From assembly GCF_002760435.1 (NCBI RefSeq), contig NZ_AUUU01000021.1, forward strand, positions 1 to 64,000: 64,000 bases of DNA. The letters are read 5' to 3'. The translations under genes were made by a program, and so were the position numbers. How positions within the stretch are numbered: position 1 is the stretch's first letter; each line of letters begins with the position of its first letter. Shown one piece after another: positions 9,195 through 17,594 of the stretch. Source of the stretch: Clostridium sp. LS (GTDB taxonomy: Bacteria; Bacillota; Clostridia; Clostridiales; Clostridiaceae). Below the pieces are notes generated by a model. It made no database searches. It was not told the DNA's origin and saw only the letters and a program-made list of their open reading frames with translations.

Positions 9195-9223
9195 AATATA
9201 CTACAAATTTACAAAAAAGGCAA
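9195..9223 (-). promoter_or_regulatory. sigma-A promoter of the leader/ABC exporter operon
   Basis: Minus-strand -35 TTGCCT (9223-9218), 17-base spacer, -10 TATATT (9200-9195). Transcription would start near 9188, about 38 bases before the leader peptide ATG. Confidence 0.65.
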
Positions 9224-9519
9224 GTAAATAATTGAAATTAAATATTTGGTGTACTTTGATAATGAAATCACTAAGGAATAGGTAGGGTATGATATGATGG
9301 ATAAAACTTTCATAAAATATAAGTATAAGAGATTTTTTGATAAGGATGATATAGAAAAAACACTATGTTTCTAAAAAAAATAAATACCCAAAAAGTATTT
9401 TATGTTACTAAATTTTTTTGATAAAATAAATTTTTACTATATTATGGTATAGTAAAATTAAAAAAGATTTTGATGGAATGTTTAAATTATACAAAAGCAA
9501 GATGGAGAGGAAAACTACA

Positions 9520-10893
9520 ATGGAAAAAAATAAAATCACGGATTTAACAACAGGGAATCCTGGGAAACAAATTTTTTATTTTGCATTACCTATATTTCTT
9601 GGGAGTGTGTTTCAACAAATGTACAATTTGGCGGACACAGTGATTGTTGGACATACCTTGGGTGAAAATGCCTTAGCAGCTATAGGCGCTACAACGCCAC
9701 TATTTGGACTTATTGTTGGTATGGCGATTGGTATAAATAATGGATTTGCTATTGTGATTGCAAGATATTTTGGAGCAAAAGAAATGGATAATATGAGACA
9801 AGCTGTAGTAATGACAGTAATTTTAGACCTTATAATATCAATAGTATTTACGGCTGTTGGAGTAGGTACAATAATATATCTTCTTAAATTTTTAAATACC
9901 CCAGCTGAAATAATAAACGATGCATATGGATATATTGTAATAATCTTAATGTTTATGATTGTTACTATAATGTACAATATGATAGCAGGGGTTCTAAGAG
10001 CACTGGGCGATAGCCGTAGTCCACTTATATATTTAATTTATGCTTCAATTTTAAATGTAGTATTGGTTTTTACATTTATTTTAGTATTTAAATGGGGTGT
10101 TAGAGGTTCTGCTTATGCAACTGTCATATCACAGATTGTAGCTGTAGCCTTAGGATTTAATCATATTATAAAAAAATGTCCGGAGCTAAAATTATCCAAA
10201 GGAGATTTTAAATATGATAGGACTATGGTAATAGAATTAATTACTTCAGGATTATCTATGGGATTTATGCTATCACTTGTTTCAATTGGTTCAGTTGCGC
10301 TTCAAGGTGCAATAAACAGTTTTGGTAAGGAAATAATAACTGCACATATGGCAGCAAGAAAAATTAGTGAAATTTACATGATGCCCCTTGGAACATTGGC
10401 AACAGCAGCAGCCACGTTTGTAAGTCAAAATTATGGTGCAAAGAAATATGAACGGATAAATATTGGACTTAAGAAAACAGTTATGATGGGTGCAATATGG
10501 TCAACAATAGTTGTTATTACGGCCTTTGCCTTTGGACCATATATAATAAAATTTTTAACTGGATCAAATGATGCTTTAATTATAGATACAGCAGTAAAAT
10601 ATTTAAGAATTAATACTCCTTTTTATTATGTATTAGCCATACTTCTTATATATAGAAGTACGCTTCAAGGAATTGGAAAGAAATTTACGCCACTTGTTTC
10701 TAGTTCAATTGAACTTTTTGGGAAATTTGCAGTTGTAGGATTTTTAGCTCCATCAATGGGTTATTTAGGGGTATGCATATCAGAACCACTTATTTGGATA
10801 ACATGTACAATTTTTGTACTTATAGTTTTCTACTCAGATAAAAATTTTAGAGTTGAAATAAAGCAAGATAAAAGTCTAAAAGCCATAAGATGA
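9520..10893 (+). CDS. MATE family efflux transporter
   Basis: 457 residues from ATG 9520 (MEKNKITDLTTGNPGKQIF), which has GGAGAGG about 10 bases upstream; in-frame ATGs at 9478 and 9502 are less well placed. About twelve membrane helices in two MatE repeats, with the family motif FFxxPIF-like LPIFLGSVFQQMYNLADTVI and the internal counterpart ISEIYMMPLGTLATAAATFV. A Na+ or H+ driven exporter of cationic drugs or metabolites. It lies divergent from the ABC exporter and upstream of the HAD gene, with a 37-bp gap to the latter, so the two are probably cotranscribed. Confidence 0.88.
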   Translation: MEKNKITDLTTGNPGKQIFYFALPIFLGSVFQQMYNLADTVIVGHTLGENALAAIGATTPLFGLIVGMAIGINNGFAIVIARYFGAKEMDNMRQAVVMTVILDLIISIVFTAVGVGTIIYLLKFLNTPAEIINDAYGYIVIILMFMIVTIMYNMIAGVLRALGDSRSPLIYLIYASILNVVLVFTFILVFKWGVRGSAYATVISQIVAVALGFNHIIKKCPELKLSKGDFKYDRTMVIELITSGLSMGFMLSLVSIGSVALQGAINSFGKEIITAHMAARKISEIYMMPLGTLATAAATFVSQNYGAKKYERINIGLKKTVMMGAIWSTIVVITAFAFGPYIIKFLTGSNDALIIDTAVKYLRINTPFYYVLAILLIYRSTLQGIGKKFTPLVSSSIELFGKFAVVGFLAPSMGYLGVCISEPLIWITCTIFVLIVFYSDKNFRVEIKQDKSLKAIR

Positions 10894-10930
10894 AAATTAA
10901 GGAAAAAATTATAAAAAAGGAAGAAGATAA

Positions 10931-11800
10931 ATGATTAAATTAATAGCAGCAGATATGGATGGAACATTGATTGGGAAAAATCACGATATACCAAAAGAAA
11001 ATATAGAAGCAATTAAGGCTGCACAAAAAAATGGAATTAGGTTTGCAATTGCTACAGGAAGAGCATATTGTGATGTAGAGCCATTTATACATAAATATGA
11101 CTTACAATGTGATTGTGTTGTATTAAATGGAGCAGAATATAGAGATATTAATGGAGATATAGTTGAACATACTTATATTGAAAAAAAACGATCAATAGAA
11201 ATTTTAGAAGTAATGAAATGTAAAGATCTGGCTATAGAAATATATACAGATGATGGATTTTATACAACAAATACAAAAGAAGAAACTTTAGCTGGAATGA
11301 TAAAAAGATCTCTTACATTCCATCCAGAATTAAAAGATGAAGAAGAAATATTAAAATATGCTAAGAATAATCCGCATTTTAAAAATATGCAATATATTAC
11401 TGATATGAATGAATTTTTAAATAGAAACAATAATATAGCAAAGTTTGTATCTTTTGCGCAATCAGAAGAAATTATAAATAAGCTTCGTCAAAAGATGGAA
11501 GCATTAGAAGGACTAGCTGTATCAGCAAGTTTTGGAACTAACATTGAAGTAAATCATATGGATGCTGAGAAGGGAAAAATTCTTGCAAAAGTAGCACAAA
11601 AATTGAATATAAAAAAAGATGAGGTGGTAGTGCTCGGAGATGGCTTAAATGATTATTCTATGTTTACAGAATTTGAAAATTCCTTTGCAATGGGTAATGC
11701 AGTAGATGAAATAAAAGAAGTAGCTAAATATATTACAGATACAAATGTAAATTTTGGAGTAGCTAAAGCAATATATCGAATATTAAACGGGGAAGTATAA
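10931..11800 (+). CDS. Cof-type HAD family phosphatase
   Basis: 289 residues. Motif I is DMDGTL (residues 8-13), where the first Asp is the nucleophile; motif II sits in FAIATGR, the conserved Lys near residue 218 in AEKGKIL, and motif IV in VLGDGLNDYSMF. The middle holds the C2 cap typical of Cof/YidA enzymes that dephosphorylate sugar phosphates or flavin-type cofactors. The AAGGAAGAAG site is close to ATG 10931. Substrate unknown. Confidence 0.85.
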   Translation: MIKLIAADMDGTLIGKNHDIPKENIEAIKAAQKNGIRFAIATGRAYCDVEPFIHKYDLQCDCVVLNGAEYRDINGDIVEHTYIEKKRSIEILEVMKCKDLAIEIYTDDGFYTTNTKEETLAGMIKRSLTFHPELKDEEEILKYAKNNPHFKNMQYITDMNEFLNRNNNIAKFVSFAQSEEIINKLRQKMEALEGLAVSASFGTNIEVNHMDAEKGKILAKVAQKLNIKKDEVVVLGDGLNDYSMFTEFENSFAMGNAVDEIKEVAKYITDTNVNFGVAKAIYRILNGEV

Positions 11801-11839
11801 AAATATTATATTCTACCAAAGAATGAAACAATAACTTAA

Positions 11840-12199
11840 GGCGATGAAGAAATTCCAAATGAAAATGGTATTGAATTCTATCGTAATGTCTTTAAAGAGT
11901 GTAAAAGACACAACATTGAGCCATTAGTTACAATTTGGCACTTTGATACGCCGCTTTACTTAGAAGAAAATTATGGCGGATGGACACGTAAATTGATTGA
12001 ATTTTATGAAAGATTTGCACGTACTTGTTTTAAGGAATATAAAGGTTTGGTTAAATTTCTTACTATATGTCAAACAATGTGACAACTCATGTGGCAAAAG
12101 ATATGGTAGGCGGTAATTTTTCAGCTGGGACACGTAATGAATATTTAACTCTATTGGTATAAAAAAGTAATTGAATCAAATGGTATAGATTTAAAATAA
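11840..12199 (+). pseudogene. 6-phospho-beta-glucosidase (GH1) remnant
   Basis: A frame from 11840 reads GDEEIPNENGIEFYRNVFKE, then ..IEPLVTIWHFDTPLYLEE.. and ..YGGWTRKLIEFYERFARTCF.., the GH1 segment just before the acid/base 'NE' motif; it stops at TGA 12080-12082 where NEIN would be expected. After about 70 unrelated bases the frame 12152-12199 reads YWYKKVIESNGIDLK and stops, the usual GH1 C-terminus. Both ends and the middle, including the catalytic Glu residues, are gone. Confidence 0.75.
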
Positions 12200-12222
12200 T
12201 AAAATTAAGAAAGGCAAAAATT

Positions 12223-12254
12223 AAAAGCTGTCCATGAAAGGATGGCTTTTTATA
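12223..12254 (+). terminator. intrinsic terminator of the former glucosidase gene
   Basis: AAAAGCTGTCC (12223-12233), 6-base loop, GGATGGCTTTTT (12240 on) with two G-T wobbles, then TATATC. Lies just after the GH1 remnant stop. Confidence 0.65.
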
Positions 12255-12352
12255 TCTGATTATGTTTAATTAATATTTATCTGAAATTATTATACAATTT
12301 AAAGAAATAAATATAAATTATACATTTAATGGTATATTTGGGAGGAAAACCA

Positions 12353-12832
12353 ATGGAAAAGCTACTTTATTTTGTAGCAACTTCAGCCCTTCGGACTTCA
12401 GAAGTACCCCTGGGGGAAACAGTATTTTCCATATACAAGCATTGTATTAAATCTATATATTTAGTGCAGTGCTTTTTTGCTAAAGAAAATTTGAGAATAA
12501 TAAGAATGAATTGTACTGATGAAATTCCAGATTACTATATTTATGATGATAAAGAAAATATTAATAAAAATTCTGGTGTTTTTAAGAGTAGGAATAATAC
12601 TTATTATTTGGTGGGACAGAAACCTAATACATCTATAAAAAGACAAACTTTATATGAAGTTAACATTCAAGGAGCAGAGTCTGAAGAAGAAAGAGATTCA
12701 ATAGCTAAGCTTACTCAGAAATTAAGAAATATGAATATCACTTATAATAAGGAATCATCAGCTCCGCTTCCTTTATATTGTATATCAAGGATAAGTGAGT
12801 ATATTAAGGCGGAATTGGATGGGAAACTGTAG
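12353..12832 (+). CDS. hypothetical protein (possible Piwi/Argonaute C-terminal piece), N-terminus built from a DNA repeat
   Basis: 159 residues from ATG 12353 (MEKLLYFVATSALRTSE); GGGAGG lies 8 bases upstream, better placed than the in-frame ATG 12329. Residues 7-20 are encoded by the structured repeat at 12376-12421, so the 5' end looks recombined. The rest has a folded, non-repetitive look: YYLVGQKPNT near residue 85, then LTQKLRNMNITYN and PLPLYCISRISEYI at the end. This end weakly resembles the last part of prokaryotic Argonaute PIWI domains, but I cannot verify it and no DEDX catalytic residues are recognisable. The last 18 residues recur at 25801-25857. Confidence 0.45.
   Translation: MEKLLYFVATSALRTSEVPLGETVFSIYKHCIKSIYLVQCFFAKENLRIIRMNCTDEIPDYYIYDDKENINKNSGVFKSRNNTYYLVGQKPNTSIKRQTLYEVNIQGAESEEERDSIAKLTQKLRNMNITYNKESSAPLPLYCISRISEYIKAELDGKL
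12376..12421 (+). repeat. short structured repeat, copy 2, inside an ORF
   Basis: AACTTCAGCCCTTCGGACTT then CAGAAGTACCCCTGGGGG, related to 2341-2386 and 14772-14817. It encodes TSALRTSEVPLG in the ORF at 12353. The ACTTC/GAAGT and CCCC/GGGG pairings are kept. Confidence 0.55.
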
Positions 12833-12892
12833 AGGTTTTACTTACACTTTAAGTAAGTATTTCTGGAAAAACAGATTGAGAAATTATTAGAA

Positions 12893-13052
12893 TAATTAAA
12901 AATTAGGCAAATTAAGGGGTATCTTAAATAGTACTTCTTATTTTATTTATTTTGAGAACATATGTACGTATGTTTTTTGCTATATTGGAAATAATTATAA
13001 TATAGACAATGAGTACTCAAATCTAAATTTATGATATAATCGAGGTAAGAGA
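12893..13052 (+). repeat. Rpn-upstream repeat, copy C (promoter cassette)
   Basis: Same ~150-bp cassette as 281-420 and 3921-4070: GTACTTCTTATTTTATTTAT, ACATATGTACGTATGT (nearly palindromic here), TTGGAAATAATTATAATATA, CTAAATTTATGATATAAT and GAGGTAAGAGAATGGG. It leads straight into the broken Rpn gene at 13053. Confidence 0.65.
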
Positions 13053-14000
13053 ATGGGTTATAAAAAGATCATTAATAATATACATGATCGTTCTTACAAA
13101 GATCTTTATTCCAATAAGATAGTGTTTTTAAATTTAGTCAGAGATATGCTGAAAGCCCCTTGGGCTAGAGATTTAAACGAAGAAAATCTAGTTTTGGTAG
13201 ATAAGCAGTATATATTATCAGACTACGAAGAAAATGAAGCAGATATTGTATATAAAGCTTATGTTGATGGAAAGGAAGTTATATTTTATACATTACTAGA
13301 ATTTTAATCTAGTGTTGATTTTAGAATGCCACTAAGATTGTTATTTTATATAAACGAAATTCTCAGAGAACATATTAAAAACTTAAATAATGAAAAGAAG
13401 AAAAATAAGAAGGGATTTAATATACCGGCAGTAATTCCTATTGTTTTATACAATGCTACAAAAAAGTGGAATGCACCGATATATTTTAAAGATATAGTAA
13501 AAAGCAATGAACTTTTTGGTGAGAATATAATTAACTTTAAATATGAATTGTTTGACATAAATCATAAATATACGAAAGAGGAGTTGATCAAGAATAGAAA
13601 TATTACTTCAGCAATATTTCTATTAGATCAAAAAGTAGAACCTTTAGAATTTTTAGATAGATTAAAAACTATAGCACTTGAGTTTAATAAATTGACAAAT
13701 AGAGAGAAAGAAATATTAAAGCATTGGCTTAGAAATACTGTTGATGAAACTATAAGAGAAAATGTAGTTAAAATATTAGAAGCTAATAAGGAAGGAGTGG
13801 AAAACATGGTAGCTAATAATGCATTTATGATAGAAGAAATGAAACAAAAAGTTAAGAAAGAAACTGAAAAAGATGCTAGAAAACAAGAAAGAATCGAAAT
13901 AGTTAAAAATGCAATAAAATTGGGAATGAATGATGAAGATATAAGTAAATTAACAGGATTAAACGTAGAAGAGATATCTAAAATAAGAACTAAGAACTAA
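13053..14000 (+). pseudogene. Rpn family nuclease, interrupted by TAA at codon 85
   Basis: Begins MGYKKIINNIHDRSYKDLYS, paralogous to the protein at 4071. At 13305-13307 TAA stands where the intact copy has Q85 of the catalytic E83-x-Q85 motif (LLEF-stop), most simply CAA to TAA. The same frame then continues without damage (RMPLRLLFYINEIL..) to 14000. After the shared coiled coil its tail differs from 4071: IEIVKNAIKLGMNDEDISKL then TGLNVEEISKI, a tail type common in other Rpn proteins. A downstream ATG at 13326 might give a fragment without the catalytic core. Confidence 0.85.
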
Positions 14001-14009
14001 CTTCTTACT

Positions 14010-14288
14010 AAGAGTGAAAAATATGAGGATAATAACGTATTTATAGTAGAAGAAATGAAACAAAAAGTTAGGAAAGAAACTGAAAAAGAAACTAGAAAGC
14101 AAGAAAGAGAAAATATTAGATTAAAGGATATAGAAAGAGTTAAGAATTTACTTACTAAAAAATTTGGAGTTTTAAATAATGGTTACAATAAAAAAATAGA
14201 AGGTTTAGATAGTGATACGTTAAATTTAATAATTGATGATATCTTGGATGTTGAAAATATAAAAGATTTAGAAAAGTATTTTTTATAA
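14010..14288 (+). pseudogene. orphan Rpn C-terminal tail module
   Basis: Starting ten bases after the stop of the broken Rpn gene, a frame reads ..SEKYEDNNVFIVEEMKQKV.., the coiled coil, and the tail FGVLNNGYNKKIEGL..LEKYFL. It matches the last ~90 residues of the Rpn protein at 4071 and repeats the coiled-coil segment already present at the end of 13053-14000. So this locus carries two alternative C-terminal tails in tandem. An internal ATG at 14055 could start a 77-residue peptide, but no ribosome site precedes it. Confidence 0.7.
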
Positions 14289-14426
14289 ATAATGGATTTG
14301 AGAAGTTTACTTTATTTGATTAAATATTATAATCATATTTAGCTCAGAAGAAAGTAGAGAATTAAAAAATGTAATTTTCAATGATATATATTTTTGCATA
14401 TAATCCGTTTTCAAGCTTCATTACAA

Positions 14427-14456
14427 TTGACAGCATTCTAGTAAATGCTGTATAGT
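14427..14456 (+). promoter_or_regulatory. promoter of rpsU with an operator-like dyad in the spacer
   Basis: -35 TTGACA (14427-14432), 18-base spacer, -10 TATAGT (14451-14456). A perfect inverted repeat CAGCATT (14431-14437) / AATGCTG (14444-14450) with 6 bases between fills the spacer, where a bound repressor would block RNA polymerase. The regulator is unknown. Confidence 0.65.
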
Positions 14457-14523
14457 ATAGTAAGAGTTTATATTTGTAAATTATTTTATAGTTTACAGTA
14501 TGGTGCCAGGGGAGGGATAAAGA

Positions 14524-14700
14524 ATGTCAGAAATTAAAGTAGGAGAAAATGAATCTCTTGAGCAAGCATTAAGAAGATTTAAAAGAAAATGCTCAGCATC
14601 TGGAATCCTTTCAGAGGCAAAAAAGAGACAACACTATGAAAAACCAAGTGTAAAAAGAAAGAAAAAGTCAGAAGAAGCTAGAAAAAGAAAATTTAAGTAA
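14524..14700 (+). CDS. rpsU: 30S ribosomal protein bS21 (S21), probably an accessory paralogue
   Basis: 58 residues, [20 protein letters not shown] at the N-terminus and [20 protein letters not shown] near the end: the bS21 fold and basic tail at full clostridial length. GGGAGGG lies 8-9 bases before ATG 14524. bS21 sits beside the anti-Shine-Dalgarno region of 16S rRNA and affects initiation. As I remember it, the usual clostridial rpsU lies in a conserved housekeeping block and reads ..CARAGVLSEVRKREHYEKPS..; here the core is [20 protein letters not shown] and the neighbours are Rpn remnants and a GGDEF gene. With its own operator-type promoter, it is probably a second, conditional copy. 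The main copy is outside this window, so this is inferred. Confidence 0.9.
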   Translation: MSEIKVGENESLEQALRRFKRKCSASGILSEAKKRQHYEKPSVKRKKKSEEARKRKFK

Positions 14701-14771
14701 TAGATTATAAATTATAATTTTATGAATAATATTTGTGATTATAATAAAAAATTATTTTACTTATTGTGAAA
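14701..14771. other. short gene-free stretch after rpsU
   Basis: AT-rich DNA with no coding frame; a clear terminator for rpsU was not found. The structured repeat at 14772 begins after it and may serve as the transcript's 3' structure. Confidence 0.3.
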
Positions 14772-14817
14772 AGTAACTTCAACGCTTTGTGTCTCGGAAG
14801 TATTCTTGGGGAAAATA
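14772..14817 (+). repeat. short structured repeat, copy 3, downstream of rpsU
   Basis: AACTTCAACGCTTTGTGTCT then CGGAAGTATTCTTGGGGAAA; it keeps ACTTC/GAAGT pairing but the second hairpin is weaker than in the copies at 2341 and 12376. Confidence 0.5.
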
Positions 14818-14950
14818 AAAATTCGCAGATAAAATTACTAAGTTTATCTAAATATTAAAAGAACTAAAGTATTAGCCTAAAGTGGAAAGTATTTTTAATT
14901 AAATTTCTACTTTAGGTTATTTTTATTATTTTTTTAGTATTTGTATATTA

Positions 14951-15064
14951 GAAGTTGAGATTTTCTTATATTCAGAAAATCTTGGCTTTTATCATTTTAT
15001 GCAAATTTATGCTATAATAAACATAAAATTGGAGATGCCTAGAAAGAGTGAATAATATGAAAGA
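14951..15064 (+). repeat. long form of the stem-loop repeat, with promoter-like half
   Basis: AGAAGTTGAGATTTTCTTAT, loop, AGAAAATCTTGGCTTTTATC, then ATTTATGCTATAATAAACAT and AAAATTGGAGATGCCTAGAA. The whole ~115 bp aligns with 31279-31396. GCTATAAT is a -10-like element. The short frame after it (from ATG 15058) stops at once, so the original downstream gene is missing. Confidence 0.6.
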
Positions 15065-15192
15065 AACAATAAATGGATATAGATTTTTTTAACATATGAA
15101 GTATATGAAGAAAATAAATAATTAAAACATATTTATGAATTTAATAAATTGGAACTTATATATTATAATTTTATATAAATGGGGTAATATGT
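15065..15192. other. degraded coding relic
   Basis: Frames such as TYEVYEENK and LKHIYEFNKLELIYYNF look like coding remnants broken by stops. The family is not recognisable. Confidence 0.25.
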
Positions 15193-16743
15193 ATGGATGT
15201 TGTTAGTTTATTTTCAGCGCTTTCGCTAGTTTCTGTATACATATATATGCATATTGGAGTTTTCACTTTTAGGCAGAATAAAAAATCAATTATTAACAGA
15301 GTGTTTCTTTCATTATGTACAAGTTATGCTATTTGGTCATTTGCATATGCTTTTGCATATGTATCTAAGGATCAACATAGTTTTTCACTGTGGAACAAGA
15401 TTTCTGCTATAGGATGGTGCAGTTTCAGTGCCATTGCGCTATATTTAGTTCTTTTGATTACAGAGAAAAAAATAATTAAGAAAAGAATAGTTAAAGTTGC
15501 TATATTTTCTCCAGCAATTATATTTTTTTATATGGCAGTATTTCTGTTTGGGGTTAATATTAATACTTCACCATTTATAACGACTGTTTTTTATGTTGGT
15601 GATTTTTTATATAATTTTATCTTTTTAATTATTAGTATAATAACTATATTTGTTTGGGGATTAAAAGCTGATAGCAAAAGAATTAAATATCAATCAAAGA
15701 TATTAGTTTTATCAAGTGCAATACCATTTTGCCTAAACTTGATAACTCAAACTATAATGCCGTTATTTGGAATTAAGAATTTTCCATTAATGGGACAATT
15801 ATATTCTGTAATTATGATAATAGGTAATTATATAGTAATTACGAAATATAAGTTTTTAAGAATTCCTGAAAAATTTTTAATAGAAGAAATTGAAAATGAA
15901 ATTATGGATATAATTATTTTAGTAAATGAAAAATTTGATATCATTAGAGTTTCTGCACATACTCTAAATCTGCTAAATTTTGAAAAGAGTGAGATACTTA
16001 ATAAAAATATCAGTACACTATTTAATAAAGATGTCATTGGGAAAATTCACGAATGCAATAATCAGAAACAATCTAAAAAATACAATGATATAGAAATAAT
16101 AGGTAATAATGATAAAAGAATTCCAACAAACATTACTTTCATACCTATTTGTGATAATAAATTTAATGATTTTCTAGGAGCAGCTCTTGTAATACAAGAT
16201 ATTAGTATAGAACATGAATTGAGAAGAAAAAATGAACAATTACAGGAAAAAACAATTAGAGATGGTTTAACTAAACTCTATAATCACAAATATTCAATGA
16301 AAATAATCGAACAAGAAATAAATAAGCTTAATTTAGAAGCAAATAAAAGAGAATTATCATTAATGATGATTGATATTGATTATTTTAAAAATGTTAATGA
16401 TACGTATGGTCATTTATTCGGGGATTATGTTTTAGAAACACTAGCTGATATTTTAGTGAATAATATTAATGATAATGGATATGTTGGAAGATTTGGAGGA
16501 GAAGAATTTATAATAATACTCCCGCAAATGGGAATCGGTAAAGCATACGATATAGGTGAAAAAATAAGAAATTCAATTGAGAAATATAAATTTAAAAATG
16601 ATCTTAAATTAACAGCAAGTATTGGAATAAAACAATGTAAAAATGAATCTTCTGTAGAATTGGTCAAAAACGCTGATGACTTATTATACAAAGCTAAGCA
16701 AAATGGAAGAAATCGAATAGAGTATAGTGAAGTGAATAATTAA
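15193..16743 (+). CDS. membrane diguanylate cyclase: 7TM sensor region, PAS, GGDEF
   Basis: 516 residues. Residues 1-220 form about seven membrane helices of the histidine-kinase-N-terminal 7TM type. About 230-345 is a PAS domain (VNEKFDIIRVSAHTLNLLNF..), then a short coiled linker and a GGDEF domain from about 355 (TIRDGLTKLYNHKYSMKIIE). The active-site motif is G435-G-E-E-F439, with substrate residues in MIDIDYFKNVNDTYGH. It should make c-di-GMP from two GTP in response to a membrane or cytoplasmic signal. No EAL domain. A truncated kinase follows directly. Confidence 0.88.
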   Translation: MDVVSLFSALSLVSVYIYMHIGVFTFRQNKKSIINRVFLSLCTSYAIWSFAYAFAYVSKDQHSFSLWNKISAIGWCSFSAIALYLVLLITEKKIIKKRIVKVAIFSPAIIFFYMAVFLFGVNINTSPFITTVFYVGDFLYNFIFLIISIITIFVWGLKADSKRIKYQSKILVLSSAIPFCLNLITQTIMPLFGIKNFPLMGQLYSVIMIIGNYIVITKYKFLRIPEKFLIEEIENEIMDIIILVNEKFDIIRVSAHTLNLLNFEKSEILNKNISTLFNKDVIGKIHECNNQKQSKKYNDIEIIGNNDKRIPTNITFIPICDNKFNDFLGAALVIQDISIEHELRRKNEQLQEKTIRDGLTKLYNHKYSMKIIEQEINKLNLEANKRELSLMMIDIDYFKNVNDTYGHLFGDYVLETLADILVNNINDNGYVGRFGGEEFIIILPQMGIGKAYDIGEKIRNSIEKYKFKNDLKLTASIGIKQCKNESSVELVKNADDLLYKAKQNGRNRIEYSEVNN

Positions 16744-16745
16744 AG

Positions 16746-17360
16746 GTAGATAATTATAAATGCATTGATATAGTGGATACGTCAAAAATAGAAGCAGGAT
16801 TTTTTGAACTTAACCTATTAAATGTGAATATAGTTAATGTCGTAGAAGAAATAGTCATGTCAGTAACCAGTTTTATTAAAATTAAAGGCTTAAATATTAT
16901 TTTTGATACGAATACAGAAGAAAAGATTATTGCATGTGATCCAGAAAAAATCGAGAGAATAATGCTAAACCTTATTTCGAATGCTACAAAATTTTCAAAT
17001 GATAATGGTGAGATATTTGTAAATGTTAAGGATATGGATGACTGGGTTGAAATATCAGTAAAGGATAATGGGATTGGTATTGAAGAGAAAAAATTGGATA
17101 TTATATTTGATAGATTTGAACAAGCGGATAAATCTTTATCTAGAAATGCGGAAGGTACTGGGATTGGATTGAATCTGGTTAAATCTATTGCTCTATTACA
17201 TGGTGGCAGTATAAATGTTGAAAGTGAATATGGAAAAGGAAGCAAGTTTACTGTGACTCTTCCAGCTGGAGCAGTAGCTAAGGAAAATATGATATATGAT
17301 AGAAATATTAAAAATGAGGATGAACGCATAAGATTAGAATTTTCAGATGTTTATTTATAG
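16746..17360 (+). pseudogene. sensor histidine kinase, 5'-truncated (catalytic end only)
   Basis: The frame opens just after the GGDEF stop with NYKCIDIVDTSKIEAGFFEL, which corresponds to the end of a dimerisation helix downstream of the phosphorylated His. What follows is a complete HATPase domain: N box ERIMLNLISNATKFS, G1 DNGIGI, F box FDRFEQADKS, G2 GTGIGLNLVKSI. Sensor part, H-box and proper start are missing (the first possible start is GTG 16773). Most likely a deletion joined the GGDEF gene to the tail of a kinase gene. It could not autophosphorylate. Confidence 0.75.
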
Positions 17361-17436
17361 TAAAGATATCTATTTAAGATTTAAACTTATGTGGTAACTC
17401 TATTAGTACAAATAAAAAATACTTTCTTAAAGGCAA

Positions 17437-17466
17437 AGCCCCCGACATTTAATCGAGGGTTTTATG
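17437..17466. terminator. terminator-like hairpin after the kinase remnant
   Basis: CCCCCGA (17439-17445) / TCGAGGG (17453-17459) with one C-A mismatch on the plus strand (a G-T wobble on the minus strand), then TTTTATG. Probably ends transcription from the GGDEF region. Confidence 0.45.
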
Positions 17467-17594
17467 TAGCATTGATACCTAATATTTTATAATATTATAC
17501 CATACTCTAAATATTTTGAATATTCTATCTATTGAAATTTTACCTGAAAAATAATAATTATAGAGTAAGTTTGAATATATAAACAGTGTATTTA

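Noticed and set aside
281-13052. CRISPR array suggested by similar spaced repeats
   Set aside because: The repeats are ~150 bp, only three copies, kilobases apart and each before a gene; no short direct repeats with spacers exist anywhere in the window.
14055-14288. Separate 77-residue gene after the broken Rpn copy
   Set aside because: It has no ribosome site and begins in mid coiled coil, so it is listed as a tail remnant rather than a gene.
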